Positions 44,210 through 52,983 of a stretch of DNA of 64,000 bases are shown piece after piece. The stretch is taken from the NCBI GenBank assembly GCA_965214875.1, contig OZ243980.1, positions 2,170,001 through 2,234,000 on the forward strand, written 5' to 3'. Each line of letters begins with the position of its first letter. Positions within the stretch are counted from its first letter, which is position 1. The notes beneath the pieces are model-generated. The model saw nothing but the letters and a program-made list of their open reading frames with translations. It had not been told where the DNA came from and did not search any database. The position numbers and the translations under genes are program-made. This DNA comes from CBDAUN01 sp965214875 (GTDB taxonomy: Bacteria > Pseudomonadota > Gammaproteobacteria > Arenicellales > JAJDZL01).

Positions 44210-44407
44210 GCGTATTAGTAAAATCTTTCGGGAAACTATTATCAGTAATCCGTATTTTTCTTGTTCACCGATAAATTGGAAAAACTGACGATGCAGATTA
44301 TCCAAACTGCTTTCAGTTTAATCAAAAATGCAAACCATAATGCCGACTTCCAATTGCTGCTTCACATCCGTCAAGATTGTATGCAGATGCCCAGCTAGTC
44401 ATGCTGC

Positions 44408-45544
44408 GCGATCAATCCGGCAGCTGCAGCGAGCGCAAGTAGTCGCCGAACGACGGAATCGGAATCTTGTATTGACCCGGCATCCCCTTCGCAGGAGCCA
44501 GCACTCCCACATGCAGCGCATCAGCAATGAACTCGTCGGCGGTCTGACCTTTCTCGCCTCGTTCCGATTCTGTCAGCGAAGCAATTTCACCGGGCGACAA
44601 AGTGTCATGAAAAGGCCCTTCTTTCCGCCTTGCCTCCCATGCCAGCTGCCTGTACACGCTTGCATGGTACGAGCCTGAGTCAATTCTGGCATCGTAATAC
44701 GCGTTTTTCCGCTCAGCGCCTCTCTCGACGGCTTCGGCCAGCAGACCCTCTTTAAGCGTGCCGCCGTTGGCGCGTATCACACGTCCCGCTGCCACGCCAA
44801 CCCGGTTGATGTGCTGCGGCCAGCCTTGAGACAGTTCCGCCAGAGCATCCGCCCACAGAGCTTGCTCTTTTTGCGTTCCGCTATAGTATGCCTTGAGCAT
44901 GCGCCTGAACGACCTTTTGGAATCCTCAACCGACAGCGGCTCAAGATTCACGACCCGTTCGTCGGCAAGCCTCGACAAGCCGCATCGTGCCAACACCGCC
45001 TTGGTGTCGCTGAGTCCGAAAAACGCCGCGACCAACGAAATCCCCTGAGGGTCCAAATGCAAGCAACTCATAACCTGCTGGGTTGTCGGCTCCACCGGCG
45101 CATTCTGCGCCTCATCGACAAAAACGACAAAGCGAACGTTTTCGAGCAGCGGGGCGGCTATGCTGAAAAGCCTTGCCGCCGTCATTTCAGAATCCAGGCG
45201 CTTCTTGGCATCCGGCTTGCCGCCGATTGAAATCCCGGCCACCGCAAATCCACGATCGGACAATTCTTCAAGAGTCCTTTTGCCAAAACTTATTAGACTC
45301 TCTATTTTTTGTGCGTTCTCGCTCGAAACGATCTTGGATAGTCGCTGACTCTCTTTCCCAACTGCGTCAATCAGAGCAGACATGACGTGCACAGGCGATC
45401 TTAAATCACCCGGATCAACCCGCACGGCGACCCAAGGATCTTCAGGCGTTGAGTGCCGCCTCACCGCCTCCATGCACTCCTGCATCAGCGCGGTCTTGCC
45501 AGCCCCGGGCGCACCTTGAAAGACCATGCTGCCTCCGCCAACAT
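44408..45544. repeat. Near-identical direct repeat, copy 2
   Basis: Second copy of the repeat at 42907-44043. The two copies stop matching at the same codon near residue 56 of both genes, as expected after gene conversion or a partial duplication. Confidence 0.9.
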
Positions 45545-45710
45545 TCCCTCTGCGCAGGCTATTGGCTGCTCGCTTAAACACTTCAAATTCAGCATCGCGT
45601 CCACAAAAAAATGGTTCTCTGCCAACCTCCGCACGATCGGTTCTATCAAGCCAATCACTTTCTTCCAGCGGTCTGACTGGCGACGGTTTTGCAAAATTCA
45701 TTTGGCTCAT
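44412..45710 (-). CDS. AAA+ ATPase, tandem copy 2
   Basis: 432 residues with the same motifs at the same positions as copy 1, including Walker A GAPGAGKT at 66-73. Only the first 55 or so residues (PVRPLEESDWLDRTDRAEVG and onward) differ from copy 1. ATG 45710 (MSQMNFAKP) matches the other starts. It is the upstream member of the pair, with 202 bases between copy 2's stop and copy 1's start, and is divergent from the thioredoxin-like gene; the shared spacer carries an inverted repeat. Confidence 0.77.
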   Translation of the reverse strand: MSQMNFAKPSPVRPLEESDWLDRTDRAEVGREPFFCGRDAEFEVFKRAANSLRRGNVGGGSMVFQGAPGAGKTALMQECMEAVRRHSTPEDPWVAVRVDPGDLRSPVHVMSALIDAVGKESQRLSKIVSSENAQKIESLISFGKRTLEELSDRGFAVAGISIGGKPDAKKRLDSEMTAARLFSIAAPLLENVRFVVFVDEAQNAPVEPTTQQVMSCLHLDPQGISLVAAFFGLSDTKAVLARCGLSRLADERVVNLEPLSVEDSKRSFRRMLKAYYSGTQKEQALWADALAELSQGWPQHINRVGVAAGRVIRANGGTLKEGLLAEAVERGAERKNAYYDARIDSGSYHASVYRQLAWEARRKEGPFHDTLSPGEIASLTESERGEKGQTADEFIADALHVGVLAPAKGMPGQYKIPIPSFGDYLRSLQLPD

Positions 45711-45841
45711 GCGCTTTACGACCCGCAACTTACCCAATTGATTCTAACATTGAGCCGCAAAAAGAAAACCCCATCACTGAACAAAATATCATAAATCACG
45801 ATAAGACAGAGCAAAACTGCCTCTAAAATCGCAATTCATCA

Positions 45842-45863
45842 AGTGTTGATATAATCGAACACT
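45842..45863. promoter_or_regulatory. Inverted repeat overlapping a TATAAT, possible operator
   Basis: AGTGTT (45842-45847) and AACACT (45858-45863) flank TATAAT at 45850-45855 in the divergent spacer between AAA+ copy 2 and the thioredoxin-like gene. A protein bound here would block the -10 box. No good -35 is seen. Confidence 0.4.
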
Positions 45864-45905
45864 ATCATCGATAGATGCGAATTGAACCATGTCTTCACAA
45901 CTCAT

Positions 45906-46343
45906 ATGACATATCCAACGGACAATTCAACCTACCAAGCACGCTCGCTATCCGCTGTCTTGATGGCTTTGCTCACCTTCACCGCGGCAACGTTTTCTCA
46001 AGCGAACGCAGGCAGTATCAACCTTCTCATGTTCGAAGAAGACTACTGTTCGTGGTGCGAGAAGTGGAACGAAGAAATCGGCGGCATTTACCACCTCACG
46101 CCACAGGCATGCTACGCAGATATTAAAAGGGTTCAAATCACCGACCCGCTACCAGAATCATTGGGCTTAGCTGAACCGGTAAGTTACACGCCAACTTTCG
46201 TGCTGGTGTATCAAGACCGGGAAATTGGCAGAATAACAGGCTATCCTCGCGAAGATTTTTTCTGGCCGATGCTGGACGAAATAATAGAAAGCCTTCCTTC
46301 AGAAGCTTTAGAGCATGCAGACATGAATTGTCAGCGTTCCTAG
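45906..46343 (+). CDS. Exported thioredoxin-like protein (SoxS-like)
   Basis: 145 residues from ATG 45906, with a hydrophobic export segment (SLSAVLMALLTFTAATFSQA). The mature domain begins INLLMFEEDYCSWCEKWNEEIG, a thioredoxin fold with CSWC as the active-site pair, and has the cis-Pro segment SYTPTFVLV. The sequence style resembles SoxS-type and other small periplasmic thioredoxins. A TTG start at 45882 would lengthen the N-terminus. Its redox partner is not evident. Confidence 0.77.
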   Translation: MTYPTDNSTYQARSLSAVLMALLTFTAATFSQANAGSINLLMFEEDYCSWCEKWNEEIGGIYHLTPQACYADIKRVQITDPLPESLGLAEPVSYTPTFVLVYQDREIGRITGYPREDFFWPMLDEIIESLPSEALEHADMNCQRS

Positions 46344-46388
46344 AGGTTTTTAGCTACTACAACGCTACGACACCTCCGTCATCTACCA

Positions 46389-46826
46389 ATGCATAGAATA
46401 CGTCGCTCGCAAATTTCACCCTATTCGCCTGAACAGTGGTATGGGCTGGTGAACGATATCCAATCGTACCCTGAGTTCATTCCGAATTGCTCGATGGCTC
46501 GGATTATCGAGCAATCAGACGACGGCTACGTTGCAGAAGTCGAAATCAACTTCGCTAGGCTAAAGCAAAGATTCGCCACCAGAAACACACTGCAGCCTCA
46601 CCATGAAATCACCATGGCGCTTGCATTCGGGCCGTTCAAGAATCTGAACGGCGCATGGGTGTTCGAGCAAACCGAAGATAACGGCTGCCAAGTTCACTTC
46701 GAACTAGCATATGAATTCTCTTCAAAACGCTTAGGAATAGTCATCGGACCTCTGTTCGATCGATTTACAGACAAGGCGGTCAGCGCCTTTGTATCACGTG
46801 CGCAGGTCGTTTATGACGGCCCGTGA
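46389..46826 (+). CDS. ratA: RatA/Coq10-family START-like protein
   Basis: 145 residues with the family pattern VNDIQSYPEFIPNC at the N-terminus and the late amphipathic helix LFDRFTDKAVSAFVSRA. RatA-type proteins of E. coli were reported to interfere with ribosome subunit association; the relatives Coq10 bind ubiquinone. It overlaps rnfH by 14 bases and lies in the ancestral smpB neighbourhood, divergent in orientation from smpB as in E. coli. Confidence 0.9.
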   Translation: MHRIRRSQISPYSPEQWYGLVNDIQSYPEFIPNCSMARIIEQSDDGYVAEVEINFARLKQRFATRNTLQPHHEITMALAFGPFKNLNGAWVFEQTEDNGCQVHFELAYEFSSKRLGIVIGPLFDRFTDKAVSAFVSRAQVVYDGP

Positions 46827-47127
46827 TACGATTCAAATCGAAGTCGCGTTCGCCACCGCAAGCGAGCAACTCATAGCCCAACTCGAAGTGCCGACGCTAA
46901 CAACCGCAGGGAAAGCGGTAAAACTGGCGAAACTAAGCGAGCGGTTTGCCGAATTTGACTTCGACACGGCACCAATCGGAATATATGGCAAAATCGTATC
47001 TCGCGATCATTTGCTCGCTCAGAACGATCGGGTAGAAATCTACCGCAGTCTGCACCAGGCGCCGACCGACGCTCGTCGCAAGCGAGCCAACCAACACAAG
47101 CGCAACTCACCCCGAACCAGACGTTGA
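46813..47127 (+). CDS. rnfH: RnfH/RatB-family protein
   Basis: 104 residues with a ubiquitin-like fold. IQIEVAFATASEQLIAQLEVP and IGIYGKIVSRDHLLAQNDRVEIYRSL, then a basic tail (DARRKRANQHKRN), match the RnfH family. ATG 46813 overlaps ratA. The 3' end overlaps the convergent acyl-CoA synthetase gene by 21 bases. The cellular role of RnfH is unclear. Confidence 0.9.
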   Translation: MTARDTIQIEVAFATASEQLIAQLEVPTLTTAGKAVKLAKLSERFAEFDFDTAPIGIYGKIVSRDHLLAQNDRVEIYRSLHQAPTDARRKRANQHKRNSPRTRR

Positions 47128-48750
47128 GCGAGTGCGCAGATCGTTGCGTCGCACCTTTCCTGTCGTCGTCATCGGCATCTTGTCGATGTATTCGATTTGC
47201 CGAGGATACTCGTACGCAGCTAGTTGGGTGCGGACAGATTGCTGAATGTCTTTCGTCAATGCGTCATCACCGCAAAAGCCTTCCTTCAGCACCACAAAAG
47301 CCTTGATCTCCTCTCCGCGCAGTTCGTCAGGCACTCCTACAACCGCTGCCTGCGCGATCGAAGGATGCTTCATTAAACAGTCTTCGATTTCACCGGGACC
47401 GATTCGATAGCCGGCGCTGGAGATGACATCGTCCGTGCGTCCGACAAACCAAATGTAGCCATCTTCATCCTTGTAGCCGGTATCACCGGTGCCCCAATAG
47501 CGATCGATGAACTTCGACTTTGTCGCTTCATCATTGTTCCAATAGCCAAGAACCATGACCGGGTCATCGCGATCTGCCGCAAGCTCGCCAGCATCGCCTG
47601 CCGGCATTGGGTTGCCACTCTCGTCGACAACTTCGACTCGATGCCCCGGATAGGCCTTTCCGACCGAACCTGGCCGAACCGGCATCGCCTCCGCACAATT
47701 GCCTGCGATATAGTTAAATTCTGTTTGCGCCCACATTTCGTTAATTTCGATGCCGAAAGCTTCGATGCCCCAATGAAAAAGCGGTACACCAAGCGCCTCC
47801 CCCGCAGACATGATTGATCGTATATTGATGCCATTACGGCTGTTGATGCTGTCGAGCTGACGCAGCATCTTTAGTGCCGTCGGGGGCAAGAATGCATTGC
47901 GCACGCGATACTTCTCCAGCAAATGGCATGCCTTTTCTGGATCAAACTTGCCGCCGTCGTAGCCAAGCACCGGAACACCGTAATACATCGACGGAATCAA
48001 GCCGTCAAGCAATCCGCCAGTCCATGCCCAGTCAGCAGGAGTCCAGAATAGATCATCTTGTTGCGGGAAGAAATTGTGCGACATCTCAAAGCCGGTCAAA
48101 TTTCCGATCAAGCAACGATGTGCGCCTAGTGCCCCCTTAGGCGGTCCTGTCGTGCCGGAAGTATAGATCAGAAACGCTGGATCATTTGATAGGGTTGCAA
48201 CCGTTTCCAGCTGATCACTGGCACACTCAATCATGCTCCAAAATCCCTGTTCATGATCGCAATCGATGATTGCGGTCAAATCGGGCAACTCGTCGCGAAT
48301 TGATTCAAGCATCTCGCAATGCTGCGAATCGGCGAGAACTACTTTAGTTCCGCTATCGAGGAGCCGATAGCCTACAGCTTCAGGGCCGAACAGCACCGAT
48401 AGCGGCAATGCGACAGCCCCAAGCTTGTAGATCGCGATGTGCGCGATCGCGGTTTCCTGTCGCTGAGGCAAAATGATTGCGACCCGGTCGCCTTTCGAAA
48501 TGCCGCAATGCTTAAGCGCATTGCCAAACCGGTTGGTCAGCCGATCAAGTTGAGCATAGGTCAGTTCGCTTGATTCGCCTCGTTCGTTTTCGAAATAAAG
48601 CGCGACTTCAGAACCAGCTGTCGCAGCATGGCGCTCGCAAATGCTATAGCCCATATTGAAATATTGCGGAATATCCCATGTGAACCGCTCGCATATTGCA
48701 TCCCAATCGCCCCACTCAGACCGTATCAACCTTAAATGATCGTTGTTCAT
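47107..48750 (-). CDS. Acyl-CoA synthetase (AMP-forming), acetyl-CoA-synthetase-like
   Basis: 547 residues of the adenylate-forming superfamily. The P-loop is FLIYTSGTTGPPKGALG, then DEMWAQTEF-type motif in EINEMWAQTEFN, GYWNND, and C-terminal hinge with GRTDDVISSAGYRIGPGEIE and catalytic lysine in TTTGKVRR. It would activate a short- or medium-chain carboxylic acid to its CoA thioester. The ATG directly abuts the TAA of the HOT-like gene, so the two are translationally linked. Confidence 0.88.
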   Translation of the reverse strand: MNNDHLRLIRSEWGDWDAICERFTWDIPQYFNMGYSICERHAATAGSEVALYFENERGESSELTYAQLDRLTNRFGNALKHCGISKGDRVAIILPQRQETAIAHIAIYKLGAVALPLSVLFGPEAVGYRLLDSGTKVVLADSQHCEMLESIRDELPDLTAIIDCDHEQGFWSMIECASDQLETVATLSNDPAFLIYTSGTTGPPKGALGAHRCLIGNLTGFEMSHNFFPQQDDLFWTPADWAWTGGLLDGLIPSMYYGVPVLGYDGGKFDPEKACHLLEKYRVRNAFLPPTALKMLRQLDSINSRNGINIRSIMSAGEALGVPLFHWGIEAFGIEINEMWAQTEFNYIAGNCAEAMPVRPGSVGKAYPGHRVEVVDESGNPMPAGDAGELAADRDDPVMVLGYWNNDEATKSKFIDRYWGTGDTGYKDEDGYIWFVGRTDDVISSAGYRIGPGEIEDCLMKHPSIAQAAVVGVPDELRGEEIKAFVVLKEGFCGDDALTKDIQQSVRTQLAAYEYPRQIEYIDKMPMTTTGKVRRNDLRTRSTSGSG

Positions 48751-50055
48751 TTACCAGTACCTGATAGCGTTTTCGTAAATCGACGATAAGCCCTGCTCAT
48801 CGATTGCGCACGGCATATTGTTCAGCAGCCTTTTTTGCTTGTATGCACCTCGGCACAACCCGTCTATATCATCATTGCTGTAGCCGATATCCGATAGCCC
48901 ATTCGGCATGCCGGTCGCCTTCATCATCGATATCAAAAGCTCGGCAAGAATATCGCCAGCATCGCATAGATCTTTGTTTTCCACCAGTCCGCCCAGCAAT
49001 CGCACTCCCTCAAGATGACGGTTTGCAAAAGTGGATGAGGTAAACGCAAAAGCTGCTGGCGCATTGACGATGACCGATATGCCATGGGGTACCATGGCGA
49101 GATCTTGCGGATAGCCTTTGGCGTGATAGTCTCGGACCATCCCGGCAACCGAATAGGACATCGCATGGGGCAGATGCACCCCGCTGTTGCCGAAGGCAAC
49201 ACCCGCCAAAGTCGCGGCAAGCATCATGCTGTGCCGCGCTTCAGTATCCGAAGCATCGTTTGCAGCGCGAACAAGATAGGCCCCGCACAGTCGCAACGCC
49301 TCGCGACAGCCGATGTCGCTATACGGATTTGAACCCTGGCTCAGCGGGCGCGTCGCAGCATCGCTGCGCTTGCGCGCGGTATACGGCCTGGCCGTATAGG
49401 ATTCAAGCGCATGAGAAAGCACATCGAAACCGCTTGCGGCTACAACTTGCTGAGGCAATGTCGCAGTAACCGACGGATCAATGACCGCCCTCGACGGCTT
49501 CAAATGGGCAGACGCTATGCCGGTCTTTGCCTGCATCGAAACGAAATCGAATACCGCAATGCCAGTACACTCGCTACCTGTGCCCGACGTTGTTGGACAG
49601 GCGATGTGCGGCATCAGCGGTCCTGGGACCGCCACGCCCTTGCCAACCGGAGCGTTGACGTAGTCAACAAAATCCGCCGGATGCGTACTATACAGATTCG
49701 CCGCCTTGCAAGTATCGATGACCGATCCGCCGCCGATCGAGACAAATCCGTCAAAGCCCCCTGCCGTGGCGAATCGGCTCGCCTCTTGAAACGAGGCATC
49801 GGTTGGTTCAATGCTGACATCGTCGTAAACCTCAAAACCGATGCGGCGACCTAAAACCGCTTTGATCGCCCCTTCTACCGGTTCCAAGCGACGAACGACC
49901 GGATCGGTAAAGATTGCCACTCTCGACATGCCAAGCTGCGCCATCTCGCAGGGCAGTTCGTCCAATGCGCCGACACCGAACTTGATCGGATTAAAATCGA
50001 CCGTGAAGATCGATTCGTTTCCGTCAGTGAACTGATAATGATGACAGCAGACCAT
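48751..50055 (-). CDS. Iron-type alcohol dehydrogenase, hydroxyacid-oxoacid transhydrogenase-like
   Basis: 434 residues of the iron-containing ADH family. The motifs are GGGSVIDTCKAAN, CPTTSGTGSECTGIAVFDF and GFDVLSHALESYTARPYTARKR, with metal histidines HLPHAMSYSVAGM and VPHGISV. The long form and these motifs match HOT (ADHFE1-type), which couples 4-hydroxybutyrate oxidation to 2-oxoglutarate reduction. ATG 50055 (MVCCHHYQF) is preferred; the frame is open to 50133 over the end of metY. Confidence 0.85.
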   Translation of the reverse strand: MVCCHHYQFTDGNESIFTVDFNPIKFGVGALDELPCEMAQLGMSRVAIFTDPVVRRLEPVEGAIKAVLGRRIGFEVYDDVSIEPTDASFQEASRFATAGGFDGFVSIGGGSVIDTCKAANLYSTHPADFVDYVNAPVGKGVAVPGPLMPHIACPTTSGTGSECTGIAVFDFVSMQAKTGIASAHLKPSRAVIDPSVTATLPQQVVAASGFDVLSHALESYTARPYTARKRSDAATRPLSQGSNPYSDIGCREALRLCGAYLVRAANDASDTEARHSMMLAATLAGVAFGNSGVHLPHAMSYSVAGMVRDYHAKGYPQDLAMVPHGISVIVNAPAAFAFTSSTFANRHLEGVRLLGGLVENKDLCDAGDILAELLISMMKATGMPNGLSDIGYSNDDIDGLCRGAYKQKRLLNNMPCAIDEQGLSSIYENAIRYW

Positions 50056-50093
50056 GGTCGCAAAGCTCCGAAGTTCGATTTGGTGAAGATCGA

Positions 50094-51380
50094 TCAGGCC
50101 TGCGATGCGATCAATGCCTGATCTAAATCCCACAAAATGTCGTCAATCGACTCGAGTCCGACTGAGATCCGCACCATGTTCGGCATGACGCCGGCGGCGA
50201 CCTGCGCGTGCTCGTCCATTTGCCGGTGAGTCGTGGAGGCTGGATGCACAACCAGCGTCTTCGCATCGCCGACATTGGCCAGGTGGCTTAAGAATTGCAC
50301 CGACTCGATGAACTTCACGCAGGCTTCAGTGCCGCCGCGAATTCCGAAACTGAGTATCCCGCCAGCCCCTCTCGGCATATACTTTCGAGCCAGTTCATGG
50401 TAGCGGTCCGACTTCATGCCAGGATAGCTCACCCATTCCACTGCGCCATGCTTGTGCAGGAAATCGGCAACGCGCACCGCATTCTCGCAATGCCGGTCCA
50501 TTCTCACCGGCAAGGTCTCGAGCCCTTGCAGAAACAAAAATGAATTGAACGGACTCAGTGCCGGACCGAAGGTTCGCAATATTTCGCAACGCGCTTTCAT
50601 GGTGTACCCAAAATCACCGAATGTCTCGTAGAACCTGATGCCGTGATAGCCTTCGGAGGGTTCGGTCATCGATGGAAACTTGCCGTTATCCCATGGAAAT
50701 TTGCCGGATTCAATCAAAACCCCACCAATGGATGTGCCATGTCCGCCGATAAACTTGGTCGCAGAATGCACCACGATATCTGCGCCGTGCTCAATCGGCC
50801 GGAACAGATACGGAGTTGCGAACGTGTTGTCAACAATGAGCGGCACACCGGCTTGCCGCGCAATCGCCGATATCGCTTCAAAGTCAGGGATATTGTTTGC
50901 CGGGTTGCCGATGGTCTCGACGTAGAAGCATTTGGTGGCTGGCGAGACAGCCTTTGCGAACTCGTGCGAATCATCAGCATCGACAAAGATCGCCTTGATC
51001 CCGAGTTTGCGAAAATTGAAGGCGAATTGGGTATGCGTGCCACCATACAGGTTCTTGGATGAAACAATTTCGTCGCCGGCTTCGACAATATTGAGCAATG
51101 CCACCATTTGCGCCGCCATTCCAGAAGCGACCGCGACAGCCGCGCGGCCGCCTTCGAGCGCGGCCATGCGCTGCTCGAACACCGCATTAGTAGGGTTCAT
51201 CAAGCGCGAGTAGACATTGCCAAACGTCTGAAGGTTGAACAGGCTTGCGGCATGATCGGCACTGTCGAATACGTAGGCCGCGGTCTGATAGATTGGCGGC
51301 GCCCGCGACCCTGTAACCGGATCGGGCAACTGGCCTGCGTGCAGGGCCAATGTCTCAAAGCCATATTTGCGATCAGCCAT
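50094..51380 (-). CDS. metY: O-acetylhomoserine sulfhydrylase
   Basis: 428 residues, Cys/Met metabolism PLP enzyme. Motifs include YSRLMNPTNAVFEQRMAALE, ASGMAAQMVAL and the PLP lysine in SATKFIGGHG. It makes homocysteine from O-acetylhomoserine and sulfide. ATG 51380 (MADRKYGFET) is preferred to 51407. It begins 15 bases after the CoA-binding protein gene; that gene is a frequent metY neighbour in other bacteria. Confidence 0.93.
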   Translation of the reverse strand: MADRKYGFETLALHAGQLPDPVTGSRAPPIYQTAAYVFDSADHAASLFNLQTFGNVYSRLMNPTNAVFEQRMAALEGGRAAVAVASGMAAQMVALLNIVEAGDEIVSSKNLYGGTHTQFAFNFRKLGIKAIFVDADDSHEFAKAVSPATKCFYVETIGNPANNIPDFEAISAIARQAGVPLIVDNTFATPYLFRPIEHGADIVVHSATKFIGGHGTSIGGVLIESGKFPWDNGKFPSMTEPSEGYHGIRFYETFGDFGYTMKARCEILRTFGPALSPFNSFLFLQGLETLPVRMDRHCENAVRVADFLHKHGAVEWVSYPGMKSDRYHELARKYMPRGAGGILSFGIRGGTEACVKFIESVQFLSHLANVGDAKTLVVHPASTTHRQMDEHAQVAAGVMPNMVRISVGLESIDDILWDLDQALIASQA

Positions 51381-51394
51381 TGAAATCTTCGACG

Positions 51395-51877
51395 CTAAGG
51401 CAGCCACCTTGGGCGAGACGAAGAGACGACCGATGTATTCACGCCGATAAAATTCAGCCCGCCATAAAGCCGCGCGTGCTCAATCTTCATGCAGCGGTCC
51501 ATCACTACGTCCAAGCCTGCCTGCGCCGCGGCCTGGGCGGCTGCTTGATGGACAATGCCAAGCTGCAGCCAAAGCACCTTAGCGCCAATGCGAATCGCGG
51601 ATTCGGCAATCGGTTCGACAGCATCGGGCTTTTGGAAAACATCAACCACATCAATTTTTTGCGGAACTTCTTCGATACTTGGAAAGCATGGACGCGAAAA
51701 TATCCGGCGATGATTCGGATTGACCGGAATGATGTCGTATCCATGCTCGAGCAAGTATTTCGCTGCAAAATAGCTTGGCCGATACCACTTATCGGATAGA
51801 CCGACAACGGCAATCGTCTTGCAAGACGAAAGAATTCTCCGCAGAGTATTGATGTCGGGATTGGTTGCTCGGTCCAT
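51395..51877 (-). CDS. CoA-binding domain protein (YccU-like)
   Basis: 160 residues with a Rossmann CoA-binding domain: TIAVVGLSDKWYRPSYFAAKYLLEHGYDIIPVNPN, then IDVVDVFQKPDAVEPIAE and VLWLQLGI. The role is uncertain. The frame is open to 51970 but ATG 51877 (MDRATNPD) fits the family start. Confidence 0.87.
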   Translation of the reverse strand: MDRATNPDINTLRRILSSCKTIAVVGLSDKWYRPSYFAAKYLLEHGYDIIPVNPNHRRIFSRPCFPSIEEVPQKIDVVDVFQKPDAVEPIAESAIRIGAKVLWLQLGIVHQAAAQAAAQAGLDVVMDRCMKIEHARLYGGLNFIGVNTSVVSSSRPRWLP

Positions 51878-51944
51878 GGCTGCCGCTACGCGTCGCGCTT
51901 GACTGGTTGATCGGCAATTGTATTGCAATGCATCCGCAGTGCCG

Positions 51945-52517
51945 CTATGGGCGGTCCTCAAGCCGGCCAAGCTCGAAGAACTCGCCGCCGCTCCAGACCC
52001 CGAACATCAATTCGTCATCTATCTCGCGCTCGACACCTAGCTCGACCAGATGATAGTAGACGCTTCGCGCTATCAGCCCCATCAAACCGCTTCGGATCTC
52101 CACGTATGGGCTTGGCTCTCCGGATTCAGATGCCTCCACGGTAATCGGATGACCGCTGCCAGCCAATACGACATCGTCAGTCTTGGTGCGGAAATAAAGA
52201 TTCTGCCGCTCGTCGCGGCCAGTTTCTTTCAGCTCGACAACCAGAAAAGGCGCATCTTCCACTTCGATGCGCAACTTTTCAACCGGTGTAACTAGGTAAT
52301 GCTCGCCATCTGGGTCTTTTCGCAAAACGGTGGAAAACAGTCGAACAAGCCTCTTGCGACCGATTGGCGACCCCATGTAGAACCAAGTGCCATCTCGCGC
52401 GATTCGAATATCAATATCGCCGCACAGTTCGGGTTCCCATAGATGAACAGGCGGCAAGCCGCGCTTGGATATCTGCGCAAAGATATCTTCTGGCCTCATG
52501 TCCGCATCAATCGCCAT
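51945..52517 (-). CDS. DUF1285-family protein
   Basis: 190 residues. GLPPVHLWEPELCGDIDIRIARDGTWFYMGSPIGRKRLVRLFS and LVTPVEKLRIEVEDAPFLVVEL are the hallmark of DUF1285, whose biochemical role is unknown. It overlaps the thioesterase gene by 11 bases. Confidence 0.87.
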   Translation of the reverse strand: MAIDADMRPEDIFAQISKRGLPPVHLWEPELCGDIDIRIARDGTWFYMGSPIGRKRLVRLFSTVLRKDPDGEHYLVTPVEKLRIEVEDAPFLVVELKETGRDERQNLYFRTKTDDVVLAGSGHPITVEASESGEPSPYVEIRSGLMGLIARSVYYHLVELGVEREIDDELMFGVWSGGEFFELGRLEDRP

Positions 52518-52983
52518 TCGGAGCTATCACAGGTCGCGGGCGACCATTGCCATCAATGGCGACAAAAGTGAATGTCCCCGCCGTCACGCGCTCAACCGTC
52601 TTGGTAAACCGCCTTCTCACCCAAGCCTCGACACGGACTGCGATCGAAGTAGTGCCGATTCTCTCAGTCTCGCAGTAGCACGTCACCACATCGCCCACAA
52701 ACACCGGCAGTTCAAATGTCATGGCATCCACCGCCACGGTTGCAACACGCCCGCCAGCGGCATCAAGCGCATGGATTCCACCGGCAATGTCCATTTGCGA
52801 CATGATCCAGCCGCCAAAAATATCGCCGTTGGGATTGGCGCTTGACGGCATGGCGACAGTTTGCAAAGATACGGTCCCGCTCGGATTCGAAGACGAATCC
52901 GGCTTGGCCGACGAGCGCAGCGCATCGGCACTTCGAGCCGCCTCATTCGTAGCTTCTGGCATCCTCGACAACGACACCGTCAT
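52507..52983 (-). CDS. Acyl-CoA thioesterase (hotdog)
   Basis: About 158 residues from ATG 52983. The hotdog core is ANPNGDIFGGWIMSQMDIAGGIHAL, followed by TVAVDAMTFELPVFVGDVVTCYC, as in YciA/acot-type thioesterases. It would release CoA from acyl-CoA. The start is uncertain: the frame reaches 53055 and overlaps the ligase gene upstream; ATG 52962 is another choice. The N-terminal 30 or so residues have no family counterpart. Confidence 0.82.
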   Translation of the reverse strand: MTVSLSRMPEATNEAARSADALRSSAKPDSSSNPSGTVSLQTVAMPSSANPNGDIFGGWIMSQMDIAGGIHALDAAGGRVATVAVDAMTFELPVFVGDVVTCYCETERIGTTSIAVRVEAWVRRRFTKTVERVTAGTFTFVAIDGNGRPRPVIAPNGD

